Shown here one piece after another: positions 9,601-17,116 of a stretch of 64,000 nucleotides of DNA. The notes below the pieces were generated by a model. It was not told the origin of the DNA. It ran no database searches and worked only from the letters and a program-made list of their open reading frames with translations. The DNA is from JANWXD01 sp035575135. GTDB taxonomy: Bacteria > Acidobacteriota > Terriglobia > Bryobacterales > Bryobacteraceae. Position 1 is the first letter of the stretch. Each line of letters begins with the position of its first letter. Location of the stretch: positions 98,801-162,800 of the forward strand of contig DATLYE010000034.1 of NCBI GenBank assembly GCA_035575135.1. Direction: 5' to 3'. Position numbers and translations under genes: made by a program.

Positions 9601-9859
9601 GGCGCAGTTTCAATTCGGCAATGCCGGCCGTAACATTCTCTACGGGCCCGGACTCGTGAATTTCGACCTTTCGCTTTTCCGCAGCTTCCGCATCGGGGAG
9701 CACCGGGCGCTACAATTTCGGACGGAATTCTTCAACGCATTCAACACACCGCAGTTCGGCCTCCCCGACGGTACGCTCGGTTCGAGCTCCTTCGGGAGGA
9801 TCAGTTCTCTGACCGGCGACATGCGGCAGCTCCAGTTCGCGCTGAAACTGCTATTCTGA
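6602..9859 (+). CDS. TonB-dependent outer-membrane receptor, Oar-like, with carboxypeptidase-regulatory domain
   Basis: A 1085-residue receptor with a signal peptide (about 1-28), an N-terminal carboxypeptidase-regulatory-like beta-sandwich (about 32-115, TASLRGTVSDSSGAVVVGATVTV), a plug domain (SSLFVNGVRDSSNTYLIDGIDN region, about 180-290) and a large beta barrel. It ends in a run finishing with aromatic Phe (QFALKLLF), as outer-membrane proteins do. This family is greatly expanded in Acidobacteriota and is used for oligosaccharide or other large-nutrient uptake. A strong ribosome site (GGAGG) lies 5' of the ATG. The gene is 6 bases after the GH42 stop, so it is probably the importer for the operon's substrate. 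Confidence 0.92.
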   Translation: MTVQGRTCSTRVLGAVLALGVVALAQVNTASLRGTVSDSSGAVVVGATVTVTEEATGVSLSTVSNEEGIYAFPVLRLGRYSVAAEASGFKKSVRRGIELQVNQTARVDFVLEVGPLTEQIVVEAPAAVVEQESSTLGRVVSNREVVELPLNKRNFAQLAVLLPGANFGAPGTIGGGDRPDDPRPRSSLFVNGVRDSSNTYLIDGIDNYDRIHTTVAIKPSVDAVQEFKVQTSLYSAEFGRNAGGVINVSVKSGTNQFRGTLYEFLRNEKLDARHFFAPRQQPKPHYVLNQFGGTLGGPIVRDRTFFFGSFEGYRERKGQTLVSTVPTIPMRTGNFSGIATIYDPLTTTLQDGSYRRSPFPGNVIPSSRFDAPAARLIALYPEPNAPGLSSNFVHSPVREQNTDQVDLRVDQQLFGGASLFARYSIGDTTTIVPAFLPGKAQGGAGFSGPNMLRTQGAALGYVHTLRPSLVNETRLGYTRIASHVFPFFFGENISEQVGIPGANLDRFSSGLTTISIAGFRGLGNSSFQPIAKVINTYQITENLSVTSGRHIIKLGVHWIRPQTAHFQSANPAGLFAFNANFTNNPAAPAGTGNSMASFLLGYPASSSRTAQLAPNYHRSIEHASYIQDDWKIHPRLTLNLGLRYELITPAVSIRNHLSNFDFDKKKVVLAAVDTSRTAGIRTDKNNFAPRFGFAFTLNPKTVLRGGYGIFYDSVPLFAQLRPFPFLISWSRVAGAFFPENRMSEGFPPADFDVRRNADNPFGTIDAVPFDNPVGYVQQFNLNVQRALSPTLGLTVGYVGTLGRKLRWVYDENVPEPGPGPVQPRRPFYPYVPNVVGLRVNHAEASSTYHSLQAMAEKRLSAGLAFQVSYTWSHWIDNAISEAGYGSLGPNPQDLRNRRLERGNDPADIRHRLVASWIYELPFGRGKRWATGGGAASAIAGGWQINGITTLQSGLPFTVVLATPVTNTGTANRADRIADGNLERSQRTLERFFDTAAFRTPAQFQFGNAGRNILYGPGLVNFDLSLFRSFRIGEHRALQFRTEFFNAFNTPQFGLPDGTLGSSSFGRISSLTGDMRQLQFALKLLF

Positions 9860-9886
9860 CGCGGGAAGGATCAACCCCTGCGTCCC

Positions 9887-10864
9887 ATGGGCTTATCACG
9901 CCATGTCATCGCCGTAGACGTGGGAGGCACCAAGATCGCCGCCGCGGTGGTGGATTCCGGCGGCGACATCGTCTCCCGAATCCGCCAACCCACGGACCGG
10001 CGCGGCGGAGAAGCAGTGGCCGCGCAAATTGCGGAACTGACCCGCAAGGTCCTCGAGCAGGCAGGAGTGGCCTGGGACGACATTGCGGCCGTGGGCGTGG
10101 ACGTGCCGGGCATTTATTTTGCCGGCACGGGTGAAGTCTGGGCGCCCAACCTGCCGGGATGGGATCGCATTCCCCTCCTCGCGATACTGCAAGCGGCCCT
10201 CCCCTGCCCTGTCGTCATAGACAGCGACCGTGCCGCCTGCGTGCTGGGAGAGCAGTGGTGCGGAGCGGCGCGCGGCCTGACCGACGTCGTATTTCTCACC
10301 ATCGGCACCGGCATCGGCGCCGGAATCATCACCGGCGGGCGGCTCTGCCGGGGCGCGCAGGGCATTGCGGGCGCGGCCGGCTGGCTTGCACTGACGCCTC
10401 AGTCTTCCGATCTCTATCGCCAGGTGGGCTGTTTCGAAGCCGAGGCAGCCGGGCCCGCCGTGGCGCGGCGCGCAGCGGCGGTCGCGGCAAAGCGACCCAC
10501 GCGGATGCTGGAACTGGCGGGCGGATGCCTCGAGTTGATCACGCCCGAAACCGTGGTTGAAGCCGCGCGGCGCGGCGATGCGGCGGCGCAGGAGGTGCTG
10601 GCCGAAACGGGGCGGTACCTGGGGCTGGGTCTGGCGAACCTGGTCAGCCTCCTCAACCCTCAGATGATCGTACTGGGCGGAGGCCTGATGGCCGGGGCGG
10701 AGTGGCTCCTGGAACCTGCCCGGCGTGAAATGATGGTTTGGGCCCAGCCTGTGGCGGCGCAGACGGTGCGTGTGGTCCTCAGCGAACTGGGCTCGGACGC
10801 AGCCTTGCTGGGCGCCGCCCGACTGGCCCTCGAACCGGATTTATGTCAGCAGAACGATACCTGA
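9887..10864 (+). CDS. ROK-family sugar kinase-like protein, divergent
   Basis: A 325-residue member of the ROK/glucokinase superfamily. The N-terminal ATP loop VDVGGTKIAAAVVDSGG (9-25) and the IGTGIGAGIITGG stretch (about 140-152) are intact. However, the usual GExGH substrate motif reads GAAGWLAL, the NDxN catalytic area reads DSDRAA, and the zinc motif CxCGxxGCxE is reduced to VGCFE. This could be a kinase with altered chemistry or a sugar sensor that has lost catalysis. It lies 27 bases after the TonB receptor and overlaps the SIS gene by 22 bases, so it belongs to the same operon. Confidence 0.85.
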   Translation: MGLSRHVIAVDVGGTKIAAAVVDSGGDIVSRIRQPTDRRGGEAVAAQIAELTRKVLEQAGVAWDDIAAVGVDVPGIYFAGTGEVWAPNLPGWDRIPLLAILQAALPCPVVIDSDRAACVLGEQWCGAARGLTDVVFLTIGTGIGAGIITGGRLCRGAQGIAGAAGWLALTPQSSDLYRQVGCFEAEAAGPAVARRAAAVAAKRPTRMLELAGGCLELITPETVVEAARRGDAAAQEVLAETGRYLGLGLANLVSLLNPQMIVLGGGLMAGAEWLLEPARREMMVWAQPVAAQTVRVVLSELGSDAALLGAARLALEPDLCQQNDT

Positions 10865-11598
10865 ACTCGATTGAAGCAGTCATCGCACAGATCCGTACGT
10901 CGCAACTGGAAAAGATTCATCTGGCCGCAGAGAAAATGGCGGAGGCCATTGCGAGTGGTCGGCGCGTCTATCTGTTCGGCAGCGGCCACTCGGTGCTTCC
11001 CGTCATGGACGTCTTTCCGCGCTACGGAAGCTTTGTGGGCTTTTTTCCTCTGTATGATCCGCGGCTGATGTGGTTCAACGTGATCGGCCCGGGCGGAGCC
11101 CGCGAGCTGCTATGGCTGGAGCGCCAGTCGGGCTACGCCCGCGTGTTTCTCCAGAGCTACTCCCTGGAGCCCGGCGACTGCATGGTGGTCTTTTCGCACG
11201 GCGGCCGAAACGCCGCCCCCGTCGAAGTCGCCGAGGAAGCGCGCCGCCGCGGTCTGAGCGTGATCGCGGTGACGTCGCTCTCCTCTGCCGCCTGCGCCCT
11301 GCCACGGCTGGCGGAACTGGCCGACATCGCCATTGACAACTGCGTTCCGCCCGAAGACGCGCTGGTGAACGTGGGATGGCCGGAGAAAATCGCCGCCGGC
11401 TCCACGGCCGCCGCCGTCGCGGTTGCCATGTCGCTCGTTGCCGAAGTCGGAGCACGGCTGGCGGCTCGCGGAATCCATCCGCCGACGTTTGTTTCCCCGA
11501 ACACCCCGGGCGTCGAGCCTGATCACAACGCCCGGGTTTTCGAAGAATACACGCGCCTTTGGTACCACCGCTCTCCCGGCGTGGCGGAGACAAAGTGA
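10843..11598 (+). CDS. SIS-domain (sugar isomerase) protein
   Basis: A 251-residue protein with one SIS domain: a Rossmann-like phosphosugar fold with VYLFGSGHSVLPVMD near residue 45 and VVFSHGGRNAAPVEVAEEARRRG near 115. The family isomerises or senses phosphosugars and is often encoded beside ROK kinases. The ATG at 10843 overlaps the end of the ROK gene; an earlier in-frame start would merely extend into it. Its stop overlaps the GTG of the MFS gene. It probably acts on the sugar phosphate made or sensed by the operon; the actual substrate is unknown. Confidence 0.83.
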   Translation: MSAERYLNSIEAVIAQIRTSQLEKIHLAAEKMAEAIASGRRVYLFGSGHSVLPVMDVFPRYGSFVGFFPLYDPRLMWFNVIGPGGARELLWLERQSGYARVFLQSYSLEPGDCMVVFSHGGRNAAPVEVAEEARRRGLSVIAVTSLSSAACALPRLAELADIAIDNCVPPEDALVNVGWPEKIAAGSTAAAVAVAMSLVAEVGARLAARGIHPPTFVSPNTPGVEPDHNARVFEEYTRLWYHRSPGVAETK

Positions 11599-12755
11599 GC
11601 CCGGCCGGTATCCGCAGGCTGGAGGCCACGGCCTGCGGAGGGATGTTTGTCTTCGGCATCGTCATGGCCCTGCTGGGCTCCGTGTTGCCGGTGGTGTCGG
11701 CGGAGCTCGGCTTCGGCATGGCGCGGGCGGGTGATCTGCTCGCCCTGATGAACCTCGCCATGCTGCTGGCCAGCCTGGCCATCGGCCCCGCCCTGGACCG
11801 CTTTGGCTTCCGCCTGCCGCTCGTTCTGGGACCGCTACTTGCCGCTTCCGGCCTGGCGCAGATCGCCCGCGCCGGTGCGTACCGCGAGCTCCTGCTGGCC
11901 GCCCCGCTGCTGGGCGCCGGCGGAGCCGTGCTCAACACCGCCACGAACGCCCTCATCGCCGACCTTTATCCCGAGTCCAAGCCCAAGAACGCCGCCCTGA
12001 ACCGCCTCGGCGTGTTCTTCGGGTTCGGAGCGCTCGGTCTGCCCCTGGCCATCGGAAGGCTGATCGAGACCGCCGGGCTGCGCCCGATCCTGCTGGGCGC
12101 AGCCGCATTGGTTCTCATCCCTTCCCTGGCTGCGGCGGCGCTCCACTTCCCCGGGCCAAAACAGACCCGCGCGCTGCCCTTGCGGCAGGTTCTGGCCCGG
12201 GAGCGCCTTCCCCTGGTGGCGCTGTTTGCGGCGCTGCTGTTTTTTCAGTCCGGAGCCGAGTTTGTCATTGGAGGCTACGTCCCGACCTTTCTCACCAGGG
12301 AGATCGGCGCCGCCGTCCCGGCGGCCTCCTATCTGTTTGCCGGATACTGGGCGGCGCTCATGGCGGCGCGGGTGCTGTTGAGCCGGCTGTTGCTGCATAT
12401 TCCGGGCGAGTCGCTGGTGCCCCTGTGCGCCGCCGGATCGCTTCTGGCCACGGCAGGCTTGATCGCGTCGCAGACTCTGCCGCCGGCGGGCGCGGCCGTG
12501 ATCGCGCTGGGCTTTTCGATTTCCGGAATTTTCCCGACCGTGCTCGGCCTCGCAGGGGCACGGTTTCAAGAAGCCTCTGGGACCGTATTCGGGCTTCTGT
12601 TCACCGCGGCCCTGACCGGAGGGATGCTCGCGCCCTGGCTGGCCGGGCGGGCGGCCGAGGCGGGCGGCTTGCGCTGGGGCCTCAGCGTGCTGCCCGCAGC
12701 CTTTGCTGCGATCACCCTGATCTCGCTGCGGATCCGGCGGCGCCTTCGGAGCTGA
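11595..12755 (+). CDS. MFS transporter (sugar-type)
   Basis: A 386-residue, roughly 12-segment integral membrane transporter. I choose GTG at 11595 because it forms a GTGA overlap with the SIS stop and gives a normal cytoplasmic N-terminus (SPAGIRRLEATACGGMFVFG). The loop after helix 2 (IGPALDRFGFRLPLVLG) is the MFS signature A region. As the last gene of the operon it most likely carries the released sugar across the inner membrane, completing the chain TonB receptor, GH42, MFS, ROK/SIS. Confidence 0.85.
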   Translation: MSPAGIRRLEATACGGMFVFGIVMALLGSVLPVVSAELGFGMARAGDLLALMNLAMLLASLAIGPALDRFGFRLPLVLGPLLAASGLAQIARAGAYRELLLAAPLLGAGGAVLNTATNALIADLYPESKPKNAALNRLGVFFGFGALGLPLAIGRLIETAGLRPILLGAAALVLIPSLAAAALHFPGPKQTRALPLRQVLARERLPLVALFAALLFFQSGAEFVIGGYVPTFLTREIGAAVPAASYLFAGYWAALMAARVLLSRLLLHIPGESLVPLCAAGSLLATAGLIASQTLPPAGAAVIALGFSISGIFPTVLGLAGARFQEASGTVFGLLFTAALTGGMLAPWLAGRAAEAGGLRWGLSVLPAAFAAITLISLRIRRRLRS

Positions 12756-12787
12756 GGCCATAATGAAAGAGAAAGGCCGTTTCTCCG

Positions 12788-14905
12788 ATGCCGTCCTCTG
12801 CGCCGCAACCAAGCCAGCTCACCATCAGCGCGACCTTCACCGCTGAGCCGCTCGCCGAGATTCTTGGGTTTTGGCTGTCGGAACTGGGACTCGGATACGG
12901 CGTCCAGTTTGCGCCCTACAACCAGGTCTTTCAACAGCTGTTGGATCCCGGCAGCTTGCTTTCGGCGAATTCCAGAGGGATTAACGCCCTGTTGGTCCGC
13001 ATCGAGGACTGGAAGCGCTTCGGTCGCCCGCAGGCGGCGGAGCTGGAGGAGACGGCGCAGCGGCTGGTCGAGTCCGTGCGGGCGTTCACCGTGCGGTGTG
13101 CTGCGCCGCTGATCGTGTGCCTGTGCCCGTCGCCGGGGGGATTTTCCGAAATCGAGTCCGTGCTGCGCTCGAAATTACAGGGGACGGCGGGAGTGCACCT
13201 TCTCGCGGCCGAGGAGATTGCGCGGCTCTATCCGGTGGACGAGGTCCACGACCCGCATGCCGACGAACTCGGACACGTTCCCTACACGCCGGAGTATTTC
13301 GCGGCGCTGGGAACGGCGCTAGCCCGCAAAGTTCACGCGCTGACGGCCGAACCGTACAAGGTGATCGTGCTGGATTGCGACGAAACGCTGTGGAGCGGCA
13401 TTTGCGGAGAAGACGGACCGGAAGGCATCGTCCTCGACGCGCCGCGGCGGGCGCTTCAGGAGTTCATGCTGCGGCAGCGCCAGGCGGGCATGCTGCTGGC
13501 CCTGTCGAGCAAGAACAACGAAGAAGACGTGCTCGAGACCTTCCGCCGCAATCCGGAGATGCCCCTGCACCTGGAGCACTTCGTGTCGTGGCGGATCAAC
13601 TGGCAGCCGAAATCCGCCGGGCTGCGCTCGCTTGCGGAAGAGTTGGGGCTCGGGCTGGACAGTTTCATCTTCGTGGACGATCTGCCCAAGGAATGCGCCG
13701 AAGTGGAGGCGCAGTGCCCGGAAGTACTCACCCTGGCGCTCCCTCCGGATCCGGCCGAGATTCCGGAGTTCCTCGCCCATGTCTGGGCCTTCGACCACGC
13801 CACGGTCACGGAGGAAGACCGCCGCCGTGCCGCCATGTACGCCGAGCAGGCGCAGCGGGACAAGCTGGCGCGCCAGGCGGCGAGTCTGGCCGACTTCATT
13901 GCCTCTCTGGACCTTCAGGTGCGCATCGCCACCCCCGTTGCCGCACAACTGCCCCGCGTGGCCCAGCTGACGCAGCGCACCAATCAGATGAACGCGACCA
14001 CGCGGCGGCGCACGGAAGGCGAAATCCGGGCGCTGATGGACTCGGGCGAAGCCGAGCTTTTGGCTGTCGAGGTCAGCGACCGCTTCGGCAGCTACGGCCT
14101 CACCGGTGTGGCGATCTTCCGCACCCGCGAAGAGGCTCTCGAGGTGGACACCTTCCTGCTTAGTTGCCGCGTACTCGGCCGGGGAGTCGAGCACCGGCTG
14201 CTGGCGCGTCTGGGACAGATCGCCGCCGAGCGAGGGCTCCCGTGGGTGGATGTGCCCTTTCAAGCGACGGCGCGCAACCGTCCGGCGCTGCACTTTCTGG
14301 AGTCGGCAGGAGCAGCATACCGGCAGGAGCGAGATGGCGGCGTACTCTTCCGTTTCCGGACGGCCGATGTGGCTGCCCTCGAGTACCGGCCGGACCAGGA
14401 GGCCCCGGCGCCGGCCCCGCCGGAGCCGCGCCCCCAAAGCCGGCGCGCCGTTTCGCGCCCGGATTACGTCAAGATTGCACGAGAACTCCGGGATCCCAGG
14501 GTCGTGCTGGAACGGGCCCGCGCGGCGGCCCGCAGTACCGTTGTCCGCTCAGGCGGCGGCGAGCCACGCACCGTTCTGGAAGCCGAGCTGGCCCGGATGT
14601 GGGAAGAGCTTCTGGGCGTACGTCCGGGCATCCGCGACAGCTTTTTTGATCTGGGCGGCCACTCCCTGATGGCGGTGGAGCTGCTGGCCCGGGTGCGCCG
14701 CCGCTACGGCGTAGACCTTTCGCTCGAAGTCGTCTACGGCGGCCCGTTCACGATCGAAGAGCTGGCCAAGGCCGTCGAGCTGGCGCAGATTGCCGGCGCG
14801 GGCGAGGAGGAGTACGCCGCGCTGCTGGCCGAGCTCGAACAGCTCACCGACGAAGAGGCGCGGGCATTGCTCGAACGCGAAGCGCGCGAGCAAGGCTCGC
14901 ACTGA
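12788..14905 (+). CDS. FkbH-like HAD-IIIC/GNAT protein with C-terminal carrier domain
   Basis: A 705-residue multidomain protein. Residues 1-185 match the FkbH N-terminal region. Residues 190-330 form the HAD-IIIC domain, with DCDET at 196-200 and FVDDLPKE at 295-302. About 390-540 is GNAT-like. Residues 575-660 are an acyl/peptidyl carrier domain with phosphopantetheine serine S626 in LGGHSLM. FkbH enzymes move a glyceryl group from 1,3-bisphosphoglycerate to a carrier protein for polyketide starter or extender units. Here the carrier is fused on, and no PKS, NRPS or phosphopantetheinyl transferase lies in the window. The final acidic helix (LTDEEARALL) resembles NRPS-type C-terminal tails. 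It follows the MFS gene by 32 bases but its function appears separate. Confidence 0.87.
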   Translation: MPSSAPQPSQLTISATFTAEPLAEILGFWLSELGLGYGVQFAPYNQVFQQLLDPGSLLSANSRGINALLVRIEDWKRFGRPQAAELEETAQRLVESVRAFTVRCAAPLIVCLCPSPGGFSEIESVLRSKLQGTAGVHLLAAEEIARLYPVDEVHDPHADELGHVPYTPEYFAALGTALARKVHALTAEPYKVIVLDCDETLWSGICGEDGPEGIVLDAPRRALQEFMLRQRQAGMLLALSSKNNEEDVLETFRRNPEMPLHLEHFVSWRINWQPKSAGLRSLAEELGLGLDSFIFVDDLPKECAEVEAQCPEVLTLALPPDPAEIPEFLAHVWAFDHATVTEEDRRRAAMYAEQAQRDKLARQAASLADFIASLDLQVRIATPVAAQLPRVAQLTQRTNQMNATTRRRTEGEIRALMDSGEAELLAVEVSDRFGSYGLTGVAIFRTREEALEVDTFLLSCRVLGRGVEHRLLARLGQIAAERGLPWVDVPFQATARNRPALHFLESAGAAYRQERDGGVLFRFRTADVAALEYRPDQEAPAPAPPEPRPQSRRAVSRPDYVKIARELRDPRVVLERARAAARSTVVRSGGGEPRTVLEAELARMWEELLGVRPGIRDSFFDLGGHSLMAVELLARVRRRYGVDLSLEVVYGGPFTIEELAKAVELAQIAGAGEEEYAALLAELEQLTDEEARALLEREAREQGSH

Positions 14906-14929
14906 AACCCGGCCCGCGCGCAGTCGCGA

Positions 14930-16264
14930 TCAGGCCCGGGGCGGCCTGGTCGTGACCTTCCATTTTTCCTCGTCGAAGTACAGCACCTTGCCTTCCCGGT
15001 AGGAAAGCACCGACATCGTGATCAGCACCTGAGCGCGGGCGGCCGTCTCCACGTCCAGCGTCGGCTTCTGGCGCGTGCGCATGCACTCCAGGAAATTCGT
15101 GATGTGCGCCACGATGTCACTGGTCTGCTCGACCGGAATTTTGATCTCTTCTTCGCCGAACTTGGCCTTGTACTCGTCGCTGATCACGCGCCGTTCCGGG
15201 CGGACGATGATATGGGGCGTAGGCCGCTCGAACATGCCGTGCTCGACCATGATCAGCGTCCCTTCGTGGCCCCGGATGAGGCCCGGGATGTGCTGGGAAT
15301 TCGCCATCGAGGAGGTGAGCACGACGCTGTGTCCCTTGGCGTACTCGGCGATGAGGTGGAAGGTGTCGGGCACCTCGCGTTCGTCCCGGAACACGGACGT
15401 CGTGCCGCCCGCCACGACTTTATACGGAAACTGCGGCTCGCCCCAGCAGATGTTCATGGGCGCGGCCACGTGGAAAAACAGGTCGGTGGCGATTCCGCCC
15501 GAGTAATCCCAGTACTTGCGGAACCGGAAGAAGCGGTCCGGGTCCCAGGGCCGTTTGGGCGCAGGACCGAGCCACATCTTCCAGTCAATGTAGCCGTCGC
15601 CCTTGCGGTCGGGTCCGGCGTCCGGATCAATCTTCCAGTTCCACTCCCCTTCGCGGGAATTGCGGTGGTAGGAGCCCTGACTCATGATCATGCGGCCGAT
15701 CATGCCGTCGGCGATCACTTTCTTGGCTTTGTGCCACTGGTCGGCCGAGGTGGTCTGGGAGCCCACCTGGAGGACGCGTTTGGTCTCCTTGACGGTATTC
15801 ACCAGGTGCCGCACCTCTTCGATGGTGTGGCACATGGGTTTTTCCAGATAGACGTCTTTGCCCTTGTCCATGGCCTCCAGGGCCATGCGCGCATGCCAGT
15901 GGTCGGGTGTGGCGATGACCACCGCGTCCACGTCGCTGCGGGCAAGCACTTCGCGGTAGTCCAGATAGCCGTCGCACTTGAGCCGTTCCTTGGCAAGGTT
16001 GACACGCTTCTGGTAGACATCGCAGACTGCGACGACCTGGCAGGCGTTGGTTTTTTCGCCGATCATGGCGAACTGGCGGGCCAGGTAGCTGCCGCGCCCG
16101 CCGACGCCGATGACTCCGACGTTGATGCGGTCATTGGCGCCGATGATTCGGCCCGGGGAGGATTTCCCCGCGGCGAAGGCTCGCGCTGCGGCGACGGCAG
16201 CGCTCGCTCCGGCAGCGCCGCGCACAAAATCACGGCGATTGAGGGAATCGGAATTTGAAGACAT
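14930..16264 (-). CDS. Gfo/Idh/MocA-family oxidoreductase with Tat signal
   Basis: A 444-residue NAD(P)-dependent oxidoreductase. The N-terminus has a twin-arginine export signal (NRRDFVRG at 9-16 followed by an Ala-rich segment), so it is predicted to be folded in the cytoplasm and exported. The Rossmann motif VGVIGVGGRGSYLARQF follows at about 50-66, and the family EKP motif is in VYLEKPMCHT. Such Tat-borne members are common in Acidobacteriota and Planctomycetota and act on sugars or cyclitols. The substrate is not predictable. It converges on the FkbH gene (24-base gap). Confidence 0.87.
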   Translation of the reverse strand: MSSNSDSLNRRDFVRGAAGASAAVAAARAFAAGKSSPGRIIGANDRINVGVIGVGGRGSYLARQFAMIGEKTNACQVVAVCDVYQKRVNLAKERLKCDGYLDYREVLARSDVDAVVIATPDHWHARMALEAMDKGKDVYLEKPMCHTIEEVRHLVNTVKETKRVLQVGSQTTSADQWHKAKKVIADGMIGRMIMSQGSYHRNSREGEWNWKIDPDAGPDRKGDGYIDWKMWLGPAPKRPWDPDRFFRFRKYWDYSGGIATDLFFHVAAPMNICWGEPQFPYKVVAGGTTSVFRDEREVPDTFHLIAEYAKGHSVVLTSSMANSQHIPGLIRGHEGTLIMVEHGMFERPTPHIIVRPERRVISDEYKAKFGEEEIKIPVEQTSDIVAHITNFLECMRTRQKPTLDVETAARAQVLITMSVLSYREGKVLYFDEEKWKVTTRPPRA

Positions 16265-16326
16265 GCTTATTTGCTCTCCGGTATGTTGTGGTCGGATTTC
16301 CGCCCGGCGGAAACGAAGCCTCTATT

Positions 16327-16998
16327 CTACCCCGGCAGCGGTGCGGGTTTGGGCCGCCAGTGGCGAAAGGCCTGCCACCAGACGTAGAGCCCGAACAGGT
16401 AGGAGACGACGATGACGAGATTGCCGAACCCTACGAGAGCGGGTGCGAGGGTTCGCAGGGAATGCCCGATGGCCTTACCGGCCATTTCGACTCCCAGACC
16501 GCCGCTGAGCAGCAGCAGCGTGCGGTCAGGGTGGCGTCGTCGGATCAAGAATGCCCACAGGACCAGATTCGCGACCACAGCCAGAAACCCGACGTTCCGC
16601 GCCACCAAAGTCATCCGTGTGTTGAAGCCTTTGTCGGCATACATGACGAACGACAGCAGTGCGATCATGACCGCCGAGGCACCCAAAATCCGAGCGAACA
16701 TCGCCCCCGCCTGTGCTGCTTGCGCGGCACGTCGCACAAGGCTCAAGACCACGCCCAGCACGAGAATCTGCAAAATTCCATCCGTAATCCAATAGTACCC
16801 GGCGTAATATAGAGGCGACCTTGAAATCTCCTTCACGGGGAAAAAACTTCCACCGGATACTACGGTGCCGAAAAACATTCCGATGCAATACACGAAGACC
16901 GTGAGGAACTCGCGCCATGCCCCGCGAAACAGCGAGTGAATCACCAGAGCTTGTAGAACCAAGCCCAACAGGAAGGAGAAAACCCACAGCCATGGCAT
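16327..16998 (-). CDS. Multi-pass membrane protein of unknown function
   Basis: A 223-residue protein with about seven hydrophobic segments spread over its whole length and charged loops (RAAWREFL..., IRRRHPDR). I recognise no catalytic motif. The N-terminus MPWLWVFSFLLG at 16998 is a natural membrane entry; an upstream in-frame start would add a polar 10-residue leader. It lies between a Tat-exported oxidoreductase and the repeat-protein gene, all on the minus strand, but gaps of 62 and 118 bases give no firm operon evidence. Confidence 0.7.
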   Translation of the reverse strand: MPWLWVFSFLLGLVLQALVIHSLFRGAWREFLTVFVYCIGMFFGTVVSGGSFFPVKEISRSPLYYAGYYWITDGILQILVLGVVLSLVRRAAQAAQAGAMFARILGASAVMIALLSFVMYADKGFNTRMTLVARNVGFLAVVANLVLWAFLIRRRHPDRTLLLLSGGLGVEMAGKAIGHSLRTLAPALVGFGNLVIVVSYLFGLYVWWQAFRHWRPKPAPLPG

Positions 16999-17116
16999 GA
17001 GGTTCGCTGTGATTCTACCAGATCGCAACGAACCAGCACCGACGGCCGTGAGCGCGGCCTGCCGCGAAGCCGCTCAAAGACTGTATGAGAGGGTTGAGAG
17101 GGTACGAGCGCGAGAG

